Assembly: GCA_965220235.1 (NCBI GenBank)
Contig: OZ244815.1
Span: 620,001 to 684,000, forward strand
From: Bin55 sp965220235
GTDB taxonomy: Bacteria > Pseudomonadota > Gammaproteobacteria > Pseudomonadales > Azotimanducaceae
DNA: 64,000 nucleotides
Reading direction: 5' to 3'
The position numbers and the translations under genes were made by a program. Below the pieces are notes generated by a model. The model did no database searches, was not told where the DNA came from, and was given only the letters and a program-made list of their open reading frames with translations. Positions 1-8,364 of this stretch are shown here, piece after piece. The first letter of the stretch is position 1; the number at the start of each line of letters is the position of its first letter.

Positions 1-518
1 ATCGGCTGCGTGATGCATACGTAAGTCGGATTGAGATCAAACGTCCCAGGAGTGACATTCACGTTCTGATACACAGCGCGCGACCCGGGATGGTCATCGG
101 CACCAAAGGTGCTGATATTGAGAAACTGCGTGCTGAACTGTCGGTCATGATGAATCAGCCGGTGAAGCTTGACGTAGAAGAAATTCGCAAGCCTGAAATT
201 GACGCATATTTAGCAGCGCAGAACGTTGCACAGCAACTGGAGAAACGCGTGGCATTTCGTCGAGCGGTTCGACGCGTAATGACCAATGCGATCCGAATGG
301 GCGCCGAAGGCATTAAGGTACGAGTCGCAGGTCGATTGAACGGTGTTGAGATTGCGCGCGCCGAGACCTTCGCAGAGGGTCGGGTGCCACTCCACACATT
401 ACGGGCGGATATTGACTACGCTGTCGTTGAAGCGATGACGACCTACGGAACGTTAGGTGTGAAAGTCTGGATCTTTAAAGGCGAAATCATCGGCGATGGT
501 GAGCGCGAGGCTGCGTAG
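1..518 (+). CDS. rpsC: 30S ribosomal protein S3 (5'-truncated by window edge)
   Basis: This is the C-terminal part of ribosomal protein S3, which binds 16S rRNA in the small-subunit head and lines the mRNA entry channel. The reading frame is open from base 3 and gives about 171 residues; the family is usually near 230, so roughly the first quarter lies outside the window. The KH-domain GxxG loop is visible as GTKG (coded near 102-113), and the C-terminal S3 domain ends with KVWIFKGEIIGDG, as in typical S3. The first in-frame ATG at 90 is internal, not the start. The stop is 2 nt before rplP, the standard S10-operon order. Confidence 0.97.
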   Translation, partial: RLRDAYVSRIEIKRPRSDIHVLIHSARPGMVIGTKGADIEKLRAELSVMMNQPVKLDVEEIRKPEIDAYLAAQNVAQQLEKRVAFRRAVRRVMTNAIRMGAEGIKVRVAGRLNGVEIARAETFAEGRVPLHTLRADIDYAVVEAMTTYGTLGVKVWIFKGEIIGDGEREAA

Positions 519-520
519 CG

Positions 521-934
521 ATGTTACAACCGACACGTACTAAGTACCGAAAACAACAAAAAGGTCGAAACCGGGGCATGGCGTTCCGCGGTAGTCGTGT
601 CGCGTTCGGCGAGTACGGTTTGAAAGCTACTGGTCGAGGTCGACTGACTGCGCGCCAGATTGAGGCCGGGCGGCGCGCGATGACACGCTATGTCCGTCGA
701 GGCGGGAAGGTCTGGATTCGCGTGTTTCCGGACAAACCGATTACGAAAAAGCCGCTTGAAGTTCGTCAAGGTAAAGGTAAAGGAAGTGTTGAGTACTGGG
801 TGGCTCAAATCCAACCTGGACGTGTCTTGTACGAAATGGAAGGCGTAACAGAAGACACGGCGCGTGAGGCATTTCGCTTAGCGTCATCTAAACTGCCGTT
901 TAAAACCACGCTTGTGCGTCGGAGTGGTGCGTAA
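521..934 (+). CDS. rplP: 50S ribosomal protein L16
   Basis: L16 binds 23S rRNA near the A site of the large subunit and helps position tRNA. The 137-residue product is full length. It opens with the conserved MLQPTRTKYRKQQKGR-type N-terminus and carries the GRGRLTARQIEAGRRAM and WIRVFPDKPITKKP segments diagnostic of L16. The ATG lies 2 nt after the rpsC stop, and the stop overlaps the rpmC ATG by one base (taatg), so translation of rpsC, rplP and rpmC is probably coupled. Confidence 0.98.
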   Translation: MLQPTRTKYRKQQKGRNRGMAFRGSRVAFGEYGLKATGRGRLTARQIEAGRRAMTRYVRRGGKVWIRVFPDKPITKKPLEVRQGKGKGSVEYWVAQIQPGRVLYEMEGVTEDTAREAFRLASSKLPFKTTLVRRSGA

Positions 935-1125
935 TGAAGGCTGAAGAGCTACGGAACTTGAGCCTTGATGAACTCAAGGCGGAGCACGTGCGCCTCTTAA
1001 AGGAAAGCTTCAATCAGCGTATCAAACGTTCGATGGACCAGCTTCCCCAATCGCACCTGATGAAGCAGACCAGACGCGATATCGCACGCGTTAAAACCAT
1101 CATGCGGGAGAAAACCAGTGGCTGA
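934..1125 (+). CDS. rpmC: 50S ribosomal protein L29
   Basis: L29 sits at the polypeptide exit tunnel, where chaperones and the signal recognition particle dock. The product has 63 residues, normal for the family. It begins MKAEELRNLSLDEL and ends with the RRDIARVKTIMREK helix typical of L29. It overlaps rplP by 1 nt at its start and rpsQ by 8 nt at its end. Confidence 0.96.
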   Translation: MKAEELRNLSLDELKAEHVRLLKESFNQRIKRSMDQLPQSHLMKQTRRDIARVKTIMREKTSG

Positions 1126-1381
1126 AGTCAAGATCCCGCGAACGATTCGTGGTGAAGTCGTTTCTATTGGGGCGGATAAAACCGCCACACTTCGCGTAGA
1201 CCGTCGCGTTAAGCACCCGATTTACGGTAAGTACATCAAGAAGTCGTCGAAATTCCATATTCACGATGAAAACAACGAATGTGGTCTCGGCGATCTTGTG
1301 AGTGCGATCGAATGCCGACCGATTTCCAAGACGAAGTCGTTCAAATTGAAATCGATTGACGTCAAGTCAACGAGGGGATAA
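1118..1381 (+). CDS. rpsQ: 30S ribosomal protein S17
   Basis: S17 is a primary 16S rRNA-binding protein of the small-subunit body with an OB fold. The 87-residue product has the family pattern RTIRGEVVS near the N-terminus, followed by KTATLRVDRRVKHPIYGKYIKKSSKFHIHDENN. The start is GTG at 1118, inside the end of rpmC (8-nt overlap); no in-frame ATG lies near the expected N-terminus, so GTG is the reasonable choice. Confidence 0.96.
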   Translation: MAEVKIPRTIRGEVVSIGADKTATLRVDRRVKHPIYGKYIKKSSKFHIHDENNECGLGDLVSAIECRPISKTKSFKLKSIDVKSTRG

Positions 1382-1388
1382 GGTCGAC

Positions 1389-1754
1389 ATGATTCAAGCG
1401 GAAACGATGCTCGAAGTCGCGGACAATAGTGGCGCACGACGGGTGAAGTGCATTAAGGTCCTCGGCGGTTCGCGCCGACGTTACGCGCGCATTGGCGACG
1501 TCATAAAGATCACCGTAAAGGAAGCCACACCGAATGGTCGAGTTCGTAAAGGACAGGTAATGAATGCTGTTGTTGTGCGGACGCGCAAGGGCATGCGACG
1601 TTCAGATGGGTCCCTCATTAAATTCGACCAAAACGCGGCGGTACTCCTTCAGGGTGACGAACCGATTGGCACTCGCATCTTTGGACCGGTGACCCGTGAA
1701 TTGCGTACAAGCAATTTCATGCGCATCGTGTCGTTAGCGCCGGAGGTTCTCTAG
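1389..1754 (+). CDS. rplN: 50S ribosomal protein L14
   Basis: L14 binds 23S rRNA at the subunit interface and contacts 16S rRNA in the 70S ribosome. From the ATG at 1389 the protein has 121 residues, the expected size. It begins MIQAETMLEVADNSGARRV, matching the conserved L14 N-terminus, and ends with RELRTSNFMRIVSLAPEVL. The frame is open further upstream to 1356, but that would overlap rpsQ and add residues absent from the family, so I reject the longer version. Confidence 0.97.
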   Translation: MIQAETMLEVADNSGARRVKCIKVLGGSRRRYARIGDVIKITVKEATPNGRVRKGQVMNAVVVRTRKGMRRSDGSLIKFDQNAAVLLQGDEPIGTRIFGPVTRELRTSNFMRIVSLAPEVL

Positions 1755-1759
1755 CGACG

Positions 1760-2071
1760 ATGAAGCGACGAATTCGGGTTGACGACCAGGTCATCGTGAT
1801 CGCCGGCCGCGACAAGGGACGAATTGGCTATGTTGTCCGATTTGTAGGCGACGACCGTGTGGTCGTCGGGAGTGTCAATCTCGTCAAGCGTCATGTAAAA
1901 GCTCAACAAGAAGGCGAACAGAGCGGAATTCTTGAACAAGAAGCGCCGTTACACATCTCAAACGTTGCCATCTATAACCCCGATACCCAAAAGCGCGACA
2001 AAGTTACTTTGATCGAAGAGGATGGTGAGAAGGTACGCGCATTTAAGTCGAGTGGCGAGAGGATCGTGTAG
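1760..2071 (+). CDS. rplX: 50S ribosomal protein L24
   Basis: L24 is an assembly-initiating 23S rRNA-binding protein near the exit tunnel. The 103-residue product has the KOW motif (VDDQVIVIAGRDKGRIGYV, residues about 7-25) followed by the GVNLVKRH-like segment SVNLVKRHVK and the GILEQEAPLHISNVAIYNP segment. It lies 5 nt after rplN and 2 nt before rplE. Confidence 0.96.
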   Translation: MKRRIRVDDQVIVIAGRDKGRIGYVVRFVGDDRVVVGSVNLVKRHVKAQQEGEQSGILEQEAPLHISNVAIYNPDTQKRDKVTLIEEDGEKVRAFKSSGERIV

Positions 2072-2073
2072 GC

Positions 2074-2625
2074 ATGGCGAATTTACTGACCGAGTACCAC
2101 GAAGCCATTCGACCGCAATTGTTGGAAGCGTTTGGCTATTCGTCGGTTATGGCGGTGCCGCGTTTGTCGAAAGTGACGCTCAACATGGGTGTTGGTGGCG
2201 CGATTGTTGATGGCAAAGTTGACGAGAAGATACTTGACGCGGCGGTCGACGATCTTTCGCTGATCACTGGCCAGAAGCCGAAATTGACCAGCGCGCGCAA
2301 GTCAGAGGCAGCGTTCAAGATCAGGGCTGGCTGGACCGTCGGCTGCATGGTCACATTGAGACGTGCACGCATGTACGAGTTTGTGGAGCGTCTTATTGGA
2401 ATCGCTATTCCACGGATTCGAGATTTTCGTGGCCTGAACCCGCGTTCTTTCGACGGGCGTGGGAATTTTTCTATGGGATTAACCGAACAGATCGTGTTCC
2501 CAGAAATCGATTACGACAAAATCGATCGGATTCGAGGGATGAATATCACGGTTACGACCACCGCAAAATCGGACGAAGAAGGTTTGGCACTGCTTCAAGC
2601 CTTCGGTTTTCCATTTAGGAGCTAA
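2074..2625 (+). CDS. rplE: 50S ribosomal protein L5
   Basis: L5 binds 5S rRNA and forms part of the central protuberance, bridging to the small subunit. The 183-residue product matches the family length. Conserved blocks include VPRLSKVTLNMGVG near residue 30, the GQKPKLTSARKSEAAFKIR segment, IPRIRDFRGLN and FGFPF at the C-terminus. It is placed as usual between rplX and rpsN. Confidence 0.97.
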   Translation: MANLLTEYHEAIRPQLLEAFGYSSVMAVPRLSKVTLNMGVGGAIVDGKVDEKILDAAVDDLSLITGQKPKLTSARKSEAAFKIRAGWTVGCMVTLRRARMYEFVERLIGIAIPRIRDFRGLNPRSFDGRGNFSMGLTEQIVFPEIDYDKIDRIRGMNITVTTTAKSDEEGLALLQAFGFPFRS

Positions 2626-2632
2626 GAACCAA

Positions 2633-2938
2633 ATGGCCAAAAAATCGATGCTTGCACGGGAAGTAAAGCGAGCAAAGATCTGTGCGAAATACGCGGACAG
2701 GCGAAGTGAGTTAAAAGCCATCGTGAACGATCGCTCCGCTGACTATGAAACGCGGCTAGCCGCGCAACATGCGCTGCAGCGCCTCCCACGGAACGCTAAT
2801 CCGATCCGACAACAAAGACGTTGTGGCATATCGGGACGGCCTCGCGGTGTGTATCGGAAATTTGGGCTGGGTCGCAACAAGCTACGTGAAGCAGCCATGC
2901 GCGGCGACGTTCCGGGTTTGGTCAAGGCTAGCTGGTAA
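2633..2938 (+). CDS. rpsN: 30S ribosomal protein S14 (zinc-independent form)
   Basis: S14 is a late-assembling protein of the small-subunit head. The product has 101 residues and lacks the two CxxC pairs of the short zinc-binding paralogue, so this is the long, zinc-independent version usual in Gammaproteobacteria. The conserved tail RCGISGRPRGVYRKFGLGRNKLREAA is present. It lies 7 nt behind rplE and 6 nt ahead of rpsH. Confidence 0.97.
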   Translation: MAKKSMLAREVKRAKICAKYADRRSELKAIVNDRSADYETRLAAQHALQRLPRNANPIRQQRRCGISGRPRGVYRKFGLGRNKLREAAMRGDVPGLVKASW

Positions 2939-2944
2939 GTCACC

Positions 2945-3340
2945 ATGACGATGCAAGATCCCGTAGCAGATATGTTGACACGAATTCGTAATGCACAGAT
3001 GGTGCGTATGAAGACTGTCAGGATGCCAAATTCAAAGCTGAAACGTGCGATCTGCAACGTTTTGGCGGAAGAAGGCTACATTGCGAGTTACGAAACGTCT
3101 GAGGACGTCAAGCCAGTATTGACTATTACGCTCAAATATCTAGACGACGGTAACCCAGTCATCGAATCGATCGACAGGGCAAGCCGTCCTGGTTTGCGAC
3201 GTTATGTCGGCACTGACGACTTGCCAAGAGTGCGCGGCGGTTTAGGCACAGCCATCTTGTCAACCAATCAAGGAGTCATCACAGAGAAAGCTGCGCGACG
3301 CCTCGGGGTCGGCGGCGAAGTTCTCTGTACGGTTTTCTAG
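2945..3340 (+). CDS. rpsH: 30S ribosomal protein S8
   Basis: S8 binds 16S rRNA in the central domain; in Escherichia coli it is also the translational repressor of the spc operon. The 131-residue product starts MTMQDPVADMLTRIRNAQ, carries PNSKLKRAICNVLAEEGYI, and ends with the family motif STNQGVITEKAARRLGVGGEVLCTVF. Whether it autoregulates here cannot be seen from the sequence. Confidence 0.97.
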   Translation: MTMQDPVADMLTRIRNAQMVRMKTVRMPNSKLKRAICNVLAEEGYIASYETSEDVKPVLTITLKYLDDGNPVIESIDRASRPGLRRYVGTDDLPRVRGGLGTAILSTNQGVITEKAARRLGVGGEVLCTVF

Positions 3341-3346
3341 GATTAG

Positions 3347-3883
3347 ATGATGGCTAAATCGAGTAATCGAACCGTACCTGTACCTGAAGGCGTCGACATT
3401 GCACTCAACGCGCCGACGGTCACGGTTAAAGGGAAACACGGTGAACTGTCAATCGACGTGAAGAGTGGCATCGACATTTCACAGGAAAACGGTGAGTTAG
3501 CGGTCAGGCCACGGTCGACGGCGCGGAACGAATTTGCATTAGCGGGTACCTATCAAGCACTGTTACGCAACATGGTGCATGGTGTAACCGAGCGCTGGGA
3601 GAAGCAACTTGAGATTCAAGGTACAGGTTATCGCGCACGGGTTGAGAAAAACAACCTAAACTTGATGCTGGGATTTTCACAACCCATCGATTTCCCCATT
3701 CCTGAAGGTATTGAGATCACAACGCCGACTCAAACGTCGATCGTTATCTCTGGCATTGATCGCCAGCAAGTTGGTCAAGTCGCCGCGGAAATTCGTAGTT
3801 TACGTCCACCGGAACCCTATAAGGGTAAGGGTGTGCGGTATCAAAACGAATATGTAAGGCGCAAAGAAGGGAAGAAGAAGTAA
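3347..3883 (+). CDS. rplF: 50S ribosomal protein L6
   Basis: L6 binds 23S rRNA near the sarcin-ricin loop. The protein has 178 residues from the first of two adjacent ATGs (3347 and 3350), or 177 from the second; the family is about 177. Two tandem L6 domains are recognisable: a first around VTVKGKHGELS and a second with LEIQGTGYRARV and VAAEIRSLRPPEPYKGKGVRY. It sits in the spc operon between rpsH and rplR. Confidence 0.97.
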   Translation: MMAKSSNRTVPVPEGVDIALNAPTVTVKGKHGELSIDVKSGIDISQENGELAVRPRSTARNEFALAGTYQALLRNMVHGVTERWEKQLEIQGTGYRARVEKNNLNLMLGFSQPIDFPIPEGIEITTPTQTSIVISGIDRQQVGQVAAEIRSLRPPEPYKGKGVRYQNEYVRRKEGKKK

Positions 3884-3887
3884 GACG

Positions 3888-4238
3888 ATGAACCGGAAGA
3901 CAGCGACGCGAATACGCCGTGCCCGAAGGGCTCGTCTGAAGTCGCGTGAACTAGGTACGACGCGACTTTGCGTTCATCGGACCTCACAGCACATGTACGC
4001 ACAAGTGATTGATGGCGGAGGCGAGAGAATCGTCGCGCATGCGTCGACGTTAGAAGCTCCGTTACGGGAAGGCCAGACTGGCAACAAAGCTGCGGCAGCA
4101 GAAGTTGGTACGCTCATCGCAAAACGAGCGTTGGAAGCTGGTGTCAAGCAAGTCGCCTTTGACCGGGCCGGATACAAGTATCACGGTCGCGTGAAGAGTC
4201 TCGCTGAGGCGGCTCGAGAAGAAGGGTTGGTGTTCTAG
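3888..4238 (+). CDS. rplR: 50S ribosomal protein L18
   Basis: L18 carries 5S rRNA into the large subunit together with L5. The 116-residue product has the basic N-terminal arm (TRIRRARRARLKSREL) followed by the RNA-binding core RLCVHRTSQHMYAQVID, and ends with FDRAGYKYHGRVKSLAEAAREEGLVF, the L18 signature. It is followed after 2 nt by rpsE. Confidence 0.97.
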   Translation: MNRKTATRIRRARRARLKSRELGTTRLCVHRTSQHMYAQVIDGGGERIVAHASTLEAPLREGQTGNKAAAAEVGTLIAKRALEAGVKQVAFDRAGYKYHGRVKSLAEAAREEGLVF

Positions 4239-4240
4239 CT

Positions 4241-4744
4241 ATGGCATATACCGAAGAAAGCCGTGAAGAAGGCTTAATTGAAAAGCTAGTCGACTTCAAG
4301 CGCGTAAACAAGACGGTTAAAGGCGGACGAATTGTCACGCATAAGGCGCTCACCGTGGTTGGCAATGGAAACGGTCGTGTCGGATTTGGCCATGGGCGAG
4401 CGCGTGAGTTGGCCACAGCGATTACAAAATCCGGTGAGGCCGCGCGACGTAATATGTTTGACATCGAGCTAAACGGGACGACCTTGTGGTACGCCGTCAC
4501 TGAAAAACACGGCGCGTCGAAGATATTCATGAGCCCAGCGTCCGAAGGAACCGGCATCATCGCCGGTGGGACCATGCGGGCGGTACTCGAAGCCGCTGGT
4601 GTGCGAGATGTGCTTGCAAAGTGCTACGGATCAACGAACCCAGTTAACGTGGTTGTCGCCGTCGTTAACGGCTTGCGTAAGATCAACTCGCCAGAGATGA
4701 TTGCGGCTAAACGTGGCTTGACCGTAGAGCAAGTAATAGGTTAG
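4241..4744 (+). CDS. rpsE: 30S ribosomal protein S5
   Basis: S5 lies at the mRNA entry site and affects decoding accuracy. The 167-residue product has the double-stranded RNA-binding-like S5 domain (LVDFKRVNKTVKGGRIVTHKALTVVGN) and the C-terminal S5 fold with GTGIIAGGTMRAVLEAAGV and KCYGSTNPVNVV. Both length and gene position are canonical. Confidence 0.97.
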   Translation: MAYTEESREEGLIEKLVDFKRVNKTVKGGRIVTHKALTVVGNGNGRVGFGHGRARELATAITKSGEAARRNMFDIELNGTTLWYAVTEKHGASKIFMSPASEGTGIIAGGTMRAVLEAAGVRDVLAKCYGSTNPVNVVVAVVNGLRKINSPEMIAAKRGLTVEQVIG

Positions 4745-4748
4745 TGGC

Positions 4749-4943
4749 GTGGCGAGCAAGAAAAAGACACTGGTCGTCAAATTGACGAAGAGTCCGATTG
4801 GTCGTATGGCGAAGCATCGTGCGTGTGTGCGTGGTTTAGGTCTAAGACGGATCGGTCAGACGGTAGAGCTCGAAGATACGCCTTCGATTCGTGGCATGGT
4901 CAATCGTGTTGAGTATCTAGTTCAAATAGAAGGCGAGGTTTAG
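4749..4943 (+). CDS. rpmD: 50S ribosomal protein L30
   Basis: L30 is a small 23S rRNA-binding protein. The 64-residue product contains VKLTKSPIGRMAKHRACVRGLGLRRIGQTVELEDTPSIRGMVNRV, a clear L30 sequence. The start is GTG at 4749, four bases after the rpsE stop. Gene order rpsE-rpmD-rplO is standard for the spc operon. Confidence 0.95.
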   Translation: MASKKKTLVVKLTKSPIGRMAKHRACVRGLGLRRIGQTVELEDTPSIRGMVNRVEYLVQIEGEV

Positions 4944-4947
4944 ACGA

Positions 4948-5388
4948 GTGGCTCTGCGACTAAATGAAATCTCGCCCGCGAAGGGCAGTCGACAAACGCG
5001 CAAGCGGGTTGGGCGTGGCGCTTCGGCCGGTCAAGGTGGCACCTGCGGCCGTGGCAATAAAGGGCAGAATTCACGGTCCGGTGGTGGTGTGCGTCTTGGT
5101 TTTGAAGGCGGACAGCTGCCGCTTCAGAAGCGGGTTCCGACGTACGGATTTAAGTCGCGCAAAGGCCGAACGACCGCAGAAGTTCGACTCGGCGAACTAA
5201 ATTCAGTTGAGGGTGACGAAGTGACGTTAGCGACGTTGGTGTCGGCTGGTGTGATTTCGAGACAAGTGAAGCGGGCACGCGTGTTTCTATCCGGCCAAGT
5301 TGACCGTGCTTTGACGGTGAAGGGTTTGAAAGTGTCTGCGGGTGCGAAAGCGGCGATCGAAGCCGCTGGCGGAACGATCGAGGCTTAA
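4948..5388 (+). CDS. rplO: 50S ribosomal protein L15
   Basis: L15 is a late-assembling large-subunit protein. The 146-residue product begins with GTG and reads ALRLNEISPAKGSRQTRKRVGRG, followed by the glycine-rich arm (GQGGTCGRGNKGQNSRSGG) and the FEGGQLPLQKRVP motif conserved in L15. It lies 4 nt after rpmD and is followed by secY. Confidence 0.97.
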   Translation: MALRLNEISPAKGSRQTRKRVGRGASAGQGGTCGRGNKGQNSRSGGGVRLGFEGGQLPLQKRVPTYGFKSRKGRTTAEVRLGELNSVEGDEVTLATLVSAGVISRQVKRARVFLSGQVDRALTVKGLKVSAGAKAAIEAAGGTIEA

Positions 5389-5400
5389 CGACACGCTCAC

Positions 5401-6738
5401 ATGGTTACGACTGCAGCCACGCCTCCGACACCGCCATCACTGGCGGGTGTACAAACAGGCTTAACCGAACTACGCAATCGACTCCTGTTTGTGTTGTTTG
5501 CGTTGCTTGTATACCGCATTGGAACGCATATTCCCGTACCGGGGATTAACCCAGACCGGTTGGCAGATCTATTTGCGGCAAATCAAGGTGGAATTCTTGA
5601 TTTGTTCAACATGTTCTCGGGAGGCGCACTCGAGCGCATGAGCATCTTGGCGATGGGTGTCATGCCCTACATTACGTCAAGCATCATCATGAACTTGCTA
5701 ACCATGATGTATCCGACGCTAAATCAACTTCGAAAAGAAGGAGAAGCGGGACGGCGCAAGATCACGAAATACACTCGGTACGGAACACTTCTCATTGCGC
5801 TCGTACAAGGTACGGCGATGACGGGTGGAATTGCCGCGCAAGGTCTACCGTTTGATCCTGGCCTTGGGTTCTACTTCGTATCTATCACAACCCTTGTGAC
5901 CGGTGCGATGTTCATGATGTGGCTCGGTGAACAAATCACCGAACGAGGCGTAGGAAATGGCATTTCGCTATTGATATTCGCCGGCATTGTGTCGGGTTTC
6001 CCATCTGCAATAGGGCAGGCGTTTGAGGCGGCGAGACAAGGGACAACCAATATCGTGGCGTTGCTCGCAGTCGGTTTATTCGCCGTTGTCGTCGTGGGAT
6101 TTGTGGTGTTTATTGAACGCGGTCAACGACGTATTCCAGTGAATCATGCGAAGCGACAACAAGGCCGACGGATGCTTCAAGGACAACAGAATCACCTGCC
6201 ATTGAAGGTCAATATGGCAGGCGTGATCCCTGCGATATTTGCGTCCAGTCTGTTGTTGGCACCTGCGTCGATGGCGCAGTGGTTCGGTCAGGGCGTCGGC
6301 ATGGGTTGGTTACAAGACGTTGCCCTTGAATTGAGTCCAGGCCGTCCGTTGTACATCCTGCTGTTTGGAGCGGGCATCATCTTTTTCAGTTTCTTCTATA
6401 CCGCGATTGTGTTTGACCCGAAAGATATCGCGGACAATTTGAAACGGCAAGGAGCATACATCCCCGGCATTCGGCCAGGGGTGCAAACCACTAACTACAT
6501 TGACGATGTCAGCACGAGGCTAACGGTTTTCGGATCGTTATATGTGACACTCGTATGTCTGCTACCGGAATTCATGATCGTCTTTTTTGACATCACATTT
6601 CAGCTCGGTGGCACCGCATTATTGATCGTCGTCGTGGTCTCAATGGACTTCATGTCGCAGGTGCAGGCTCATCTCGTATCGAGTCAATACGCCAAGCTCA
6701 TGGAGAAATCGAATTTACGCGGATATAGGCGACGCTGA
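5401..6738 (+). CDS. secY: Protein translocase subunit SecY
   Basis: SecY forms the protein-conducting channel of the inner-membrane Sec translocon with SecE and SecG. The 445-residue product is full length with about ten membrane segments. Recognisable points are RIGTHIPVPGIN in the first periplasmic loop/plug region, the cytoplasmic C5-type loop with HLPLKVNMAGVIPAIFASS, and FYTAIVFDPKDIADNLKRQGAYIPGIRPG near the C-terminus. It is encoded within the ribosomal cluster between rplO and rpmJ, as in most bacteria. Confidence 0.98.
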   Translation: MVTTAATPPTPPSLAGVQTGLTELRNRLLFVLFALLVYRIGTHIPVPGINPDRLADLFAANQGGILDLFNMFSGGALERMSILAMGVMPYITSSIIMNLLTMMYPTLNQLRKEGEAGRRKITKYTRYGTLLIALVQGTAMTGGIAAQGLPFDPGLGFYFVSITTLVTGAMFMMWLGEQITERGVGNGISLLIFAGIVSGFPSAIGQAFEAARQGTTNIVALLAVGLFAVVVVGFVVFIERGQRRIPVNHAKRQQGRRMLQGQQNHLPLKVNMAGVIPAIFASSLLLAPASMAQWFGQGVGMGWLQDVALELSPGRPLYILLFGAGIIFFSFFYTAIVFDPKDIADNLKRQGAYIPGIRPGVQTTNYIDDVSTRLTVFGSLYVTLVCLLPEFMIVFFDITFQLGGTALLIVVVVSMDFMSQVQAHLVSSQYAKLMEKSNLRGYRRR

Positions 6739-6756
6739 GTCGTACCGAGGACACTC

Positions 6757-6870
6757 ATGAAAGTACGAGCATCCATCAAAAAGATGTGCAGGAATTGCAA
6801 AGTGGTGCGACGTCGGGGCGTCTTGTACGTCATTTGCGACGATCCGAAGCATAAGCAGCGGCAGGGTTAA
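6757..6870 (+). CDS. rpmJ: 50S ribosomal protein L36
   Basis: This 37-residue gene between secY and rpsM encodes L36, a small zinc-ribbon protein of the large subunit. The peptide starts MKVRASIKKMCRNCKVVRRRG and ends YVICDDPKHKQRQG. The zinc ligands Cys11, Cys14, Cys27 and His32 are all present (CxxC-x12-C-x4-H), so this is the zinc-binding form. It lies 18 nt after secY and 4 nt before rpsM. Confidence 0.96.
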   Translation: MKVRASIKKMCRNCKVVRRRGVLYVICDDPKHKQRQG

Positions 6871-6874
6871 ATCG

Positions 6875-7228
6875 ATGGCACGAATATCAGGCGTCAATAT
6901 TCCGGATCAGAAACACGCGGGAATTGCGCTCACATACGTTTACGGCATAGGACGAACAACGGCTGTACAGCTTTGTGACAACGTTGGTGTGAACTCAAAT
7001 GCCAAGATTTCGGATCTTAGTGAGGCCGAACTAGACCTATTGCGTGGCGAGGTTGCCAAACTAGCGGTTGAAGGTGATTTGCGCCGTGAGCAGGACATGA
7101 ACGTAAAGCGACTCATGGATTTAGGTTGCTACCGCGGTATCCGCCATCGTCGCGGGATGCCGGTTCGAGGTCAACGCACGCAAACCAACGCTCGCACACG
7201 TCGCGGTCGTAAGGTGAATAGAGGCTAG
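6875..7228 (+). CDS. rpsM: 30S ribosomal protein S13
   Basis: S13 is in the small-subunit head and makes bridges to the large subunit and P-site tRNA. The product has 117 residues, starting MARISGVNIPDQKHAGIALTY and ending with the basic tail GMPVRGQRTQTNARTRRGRK. It opens the alpha-operon part of the cluster (rpsM-rpsK-rpsD-rpoA-rplQ). Confidence 0.97.
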   Translation: MARISGVNIPDQKHAGIALTYVYGIGRTTAVQLCDNVGVNSNAKISDLSEAELDLLRGEVAKLAVEGDLRREQDMNVKRLMDLGCYRGIRHRRGMPVRGQRTQTNARTRRGRKVNRG

Positions 7229-7231
7229 AGC

Positions 7232-7633
7232 ATGGCTAGAGGCGATAGAAGCGATACGTCAACCCGGCGTCGTCAACGACGGGCGGTTTCAGACGGCTTG
7301 GCGCATGTGCACGCGTCGTTCAACAATACGATCATCACGATCACGGATCGCCAAGGCAACACCCTTGGCTGGAAGACAGCGGGTGGCTCGGGCTATCGAG
7401 GTTCACGTAAGAGCACACCGTTTGCCGCGCAAGAAGCGGCGTCGTTCGTGGCACGACAGGTCATGGATACATTCGACATGAAAAGTGTTGATGTGTACGT
7501 CAAAGGTCCGGGACCGGGACGCGAATCGGCCGTCCGGGCGATGCACGCGGAAGGTCTGCGGATCAATACGATCACAGATGTCACCCCGCTGCCTCACAAT
7601 GGATGTCGGCCGCCGAAGCGTCGTCGTATCTAG
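7232..7633 (+). CDS. rpsK: 30S ribosomal protein S11
   Basis: S11 forms part of the platform near the mRNA exit. The 133-residue product has the N-terminal basic segment and the core AHVHASFNNTIITITDRQGN, followed by GPGPGRESAVRAMHAEGLRI and the C-terminal DVTPLPHNGCRPPKRRRI, all characteristic of S11. It starts 3 nt after rpsM. Confidence 0.97.
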   Translation: MARGDRSDTSTRRRQRRAVSDGLAHVHASFNNTIITITDRQGNTLGWKTAGGSGYRGSRKSTPFAAQEAASFVARQVMDTFDMKSVDVYVKGPGPGRESAVRAMHAEGLRINTITDVTPLPHNGCRPPKRRRI

Positions 7634-7645
7634 GGAAATTCGAAT

Positions 7646-8278
7646 ATGGCAAGGTATCTCGGTCCTAAGCTCAAGCTATCACGGCGGGAAGGTACGGATC
7701 TTTTCTTAAAAAGCGGCGTTCGTGCGCTTAGCGATAAGTGCAAGGAAGGCAAAAAGCCTGGTGAACCGAACATACGACGCAATGCAGGTCGTGGTCGCCA
7801 ATCTGACTTTGCAATTCAGCTGCGCGAAAAACAAAAAGTAAAGCGGCTCTACGGTGTATTGGAACGACAGTTCCGCAATTACTACAAGAAGGCCGATCGG
7901 CAGAAAGGCGCGACGGGCTCTAATTTGCTACGATTGTTGGAGTGTCGACTTGACAACGTTGTGTACCGGTCTGGATTTGGCAGTACCCGTGCTGAATCAC
8001 GTCAGCTCGTGTCTCACAAATCGATTGAAGTCAACGGCAATGTAGTCAATATTCCGTCATATCAAGTACGCGAAGGCGACGTGGTCACGGTTCGGGACCG
8101 TGCAAAGGCTCAGGTTCGAATCCAGGTTGCACTTCAGTTGGCCGAACAACGAACGCCGATCGATTGGATAGACGTCGACACGGAACATCAGTCGAGCATT
8201 TTCAAGCGATACCCGGATCGGGAAGAACTTTCCCATGAAATCCAAGAGAACTTGATCGTCGAGCACTACTCGAAGTAA
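7646..8278 (+). CDS. rpsD: 30S ribosomal protein S4
   Basis: S4 nucleates assembly of the small-subunit body; in Escherichia coli it also represses translation of the alpha operon. The product has 210 residues (family about 206). It starts ARYLGPKLKLSRREGTDLFL, and its S4 RNA-binding domain covers about residues 97-160 (RLDNVVYRSGFGSTRAESRQLVSHKSIEVNG). An 86-nt spacer follows before rpoA, the largest gap in this part of the cluster. Confidence 0.97.
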   Translation: MARYLGPKLKLSRREGTDLFLKSGVRALSDKCKEGKKPGEPNIRRNAGRGRQSDFAIQLREKQKVKRLYGVLERQFRNYYKKADRQKGATGSNLLRLLECRLDNVVYRSGFGSTRAESRQLVSHKSIEVNGNVVNIPSYQVREGDVVTVRDRAKAQVRIQVALQLAEQRTPIDWIDVDTEHQSSIFKRYPDREELSHEIQENLIVEHYSK

Positions 8279-8364
8279 CGACGCTCCGGCTTGAAGCGCT
8301 GCGAGTCGGCGTTACGAGGCGGTATTTCACCCTCACCATTGGTCATAAGAGGACCATCACATCA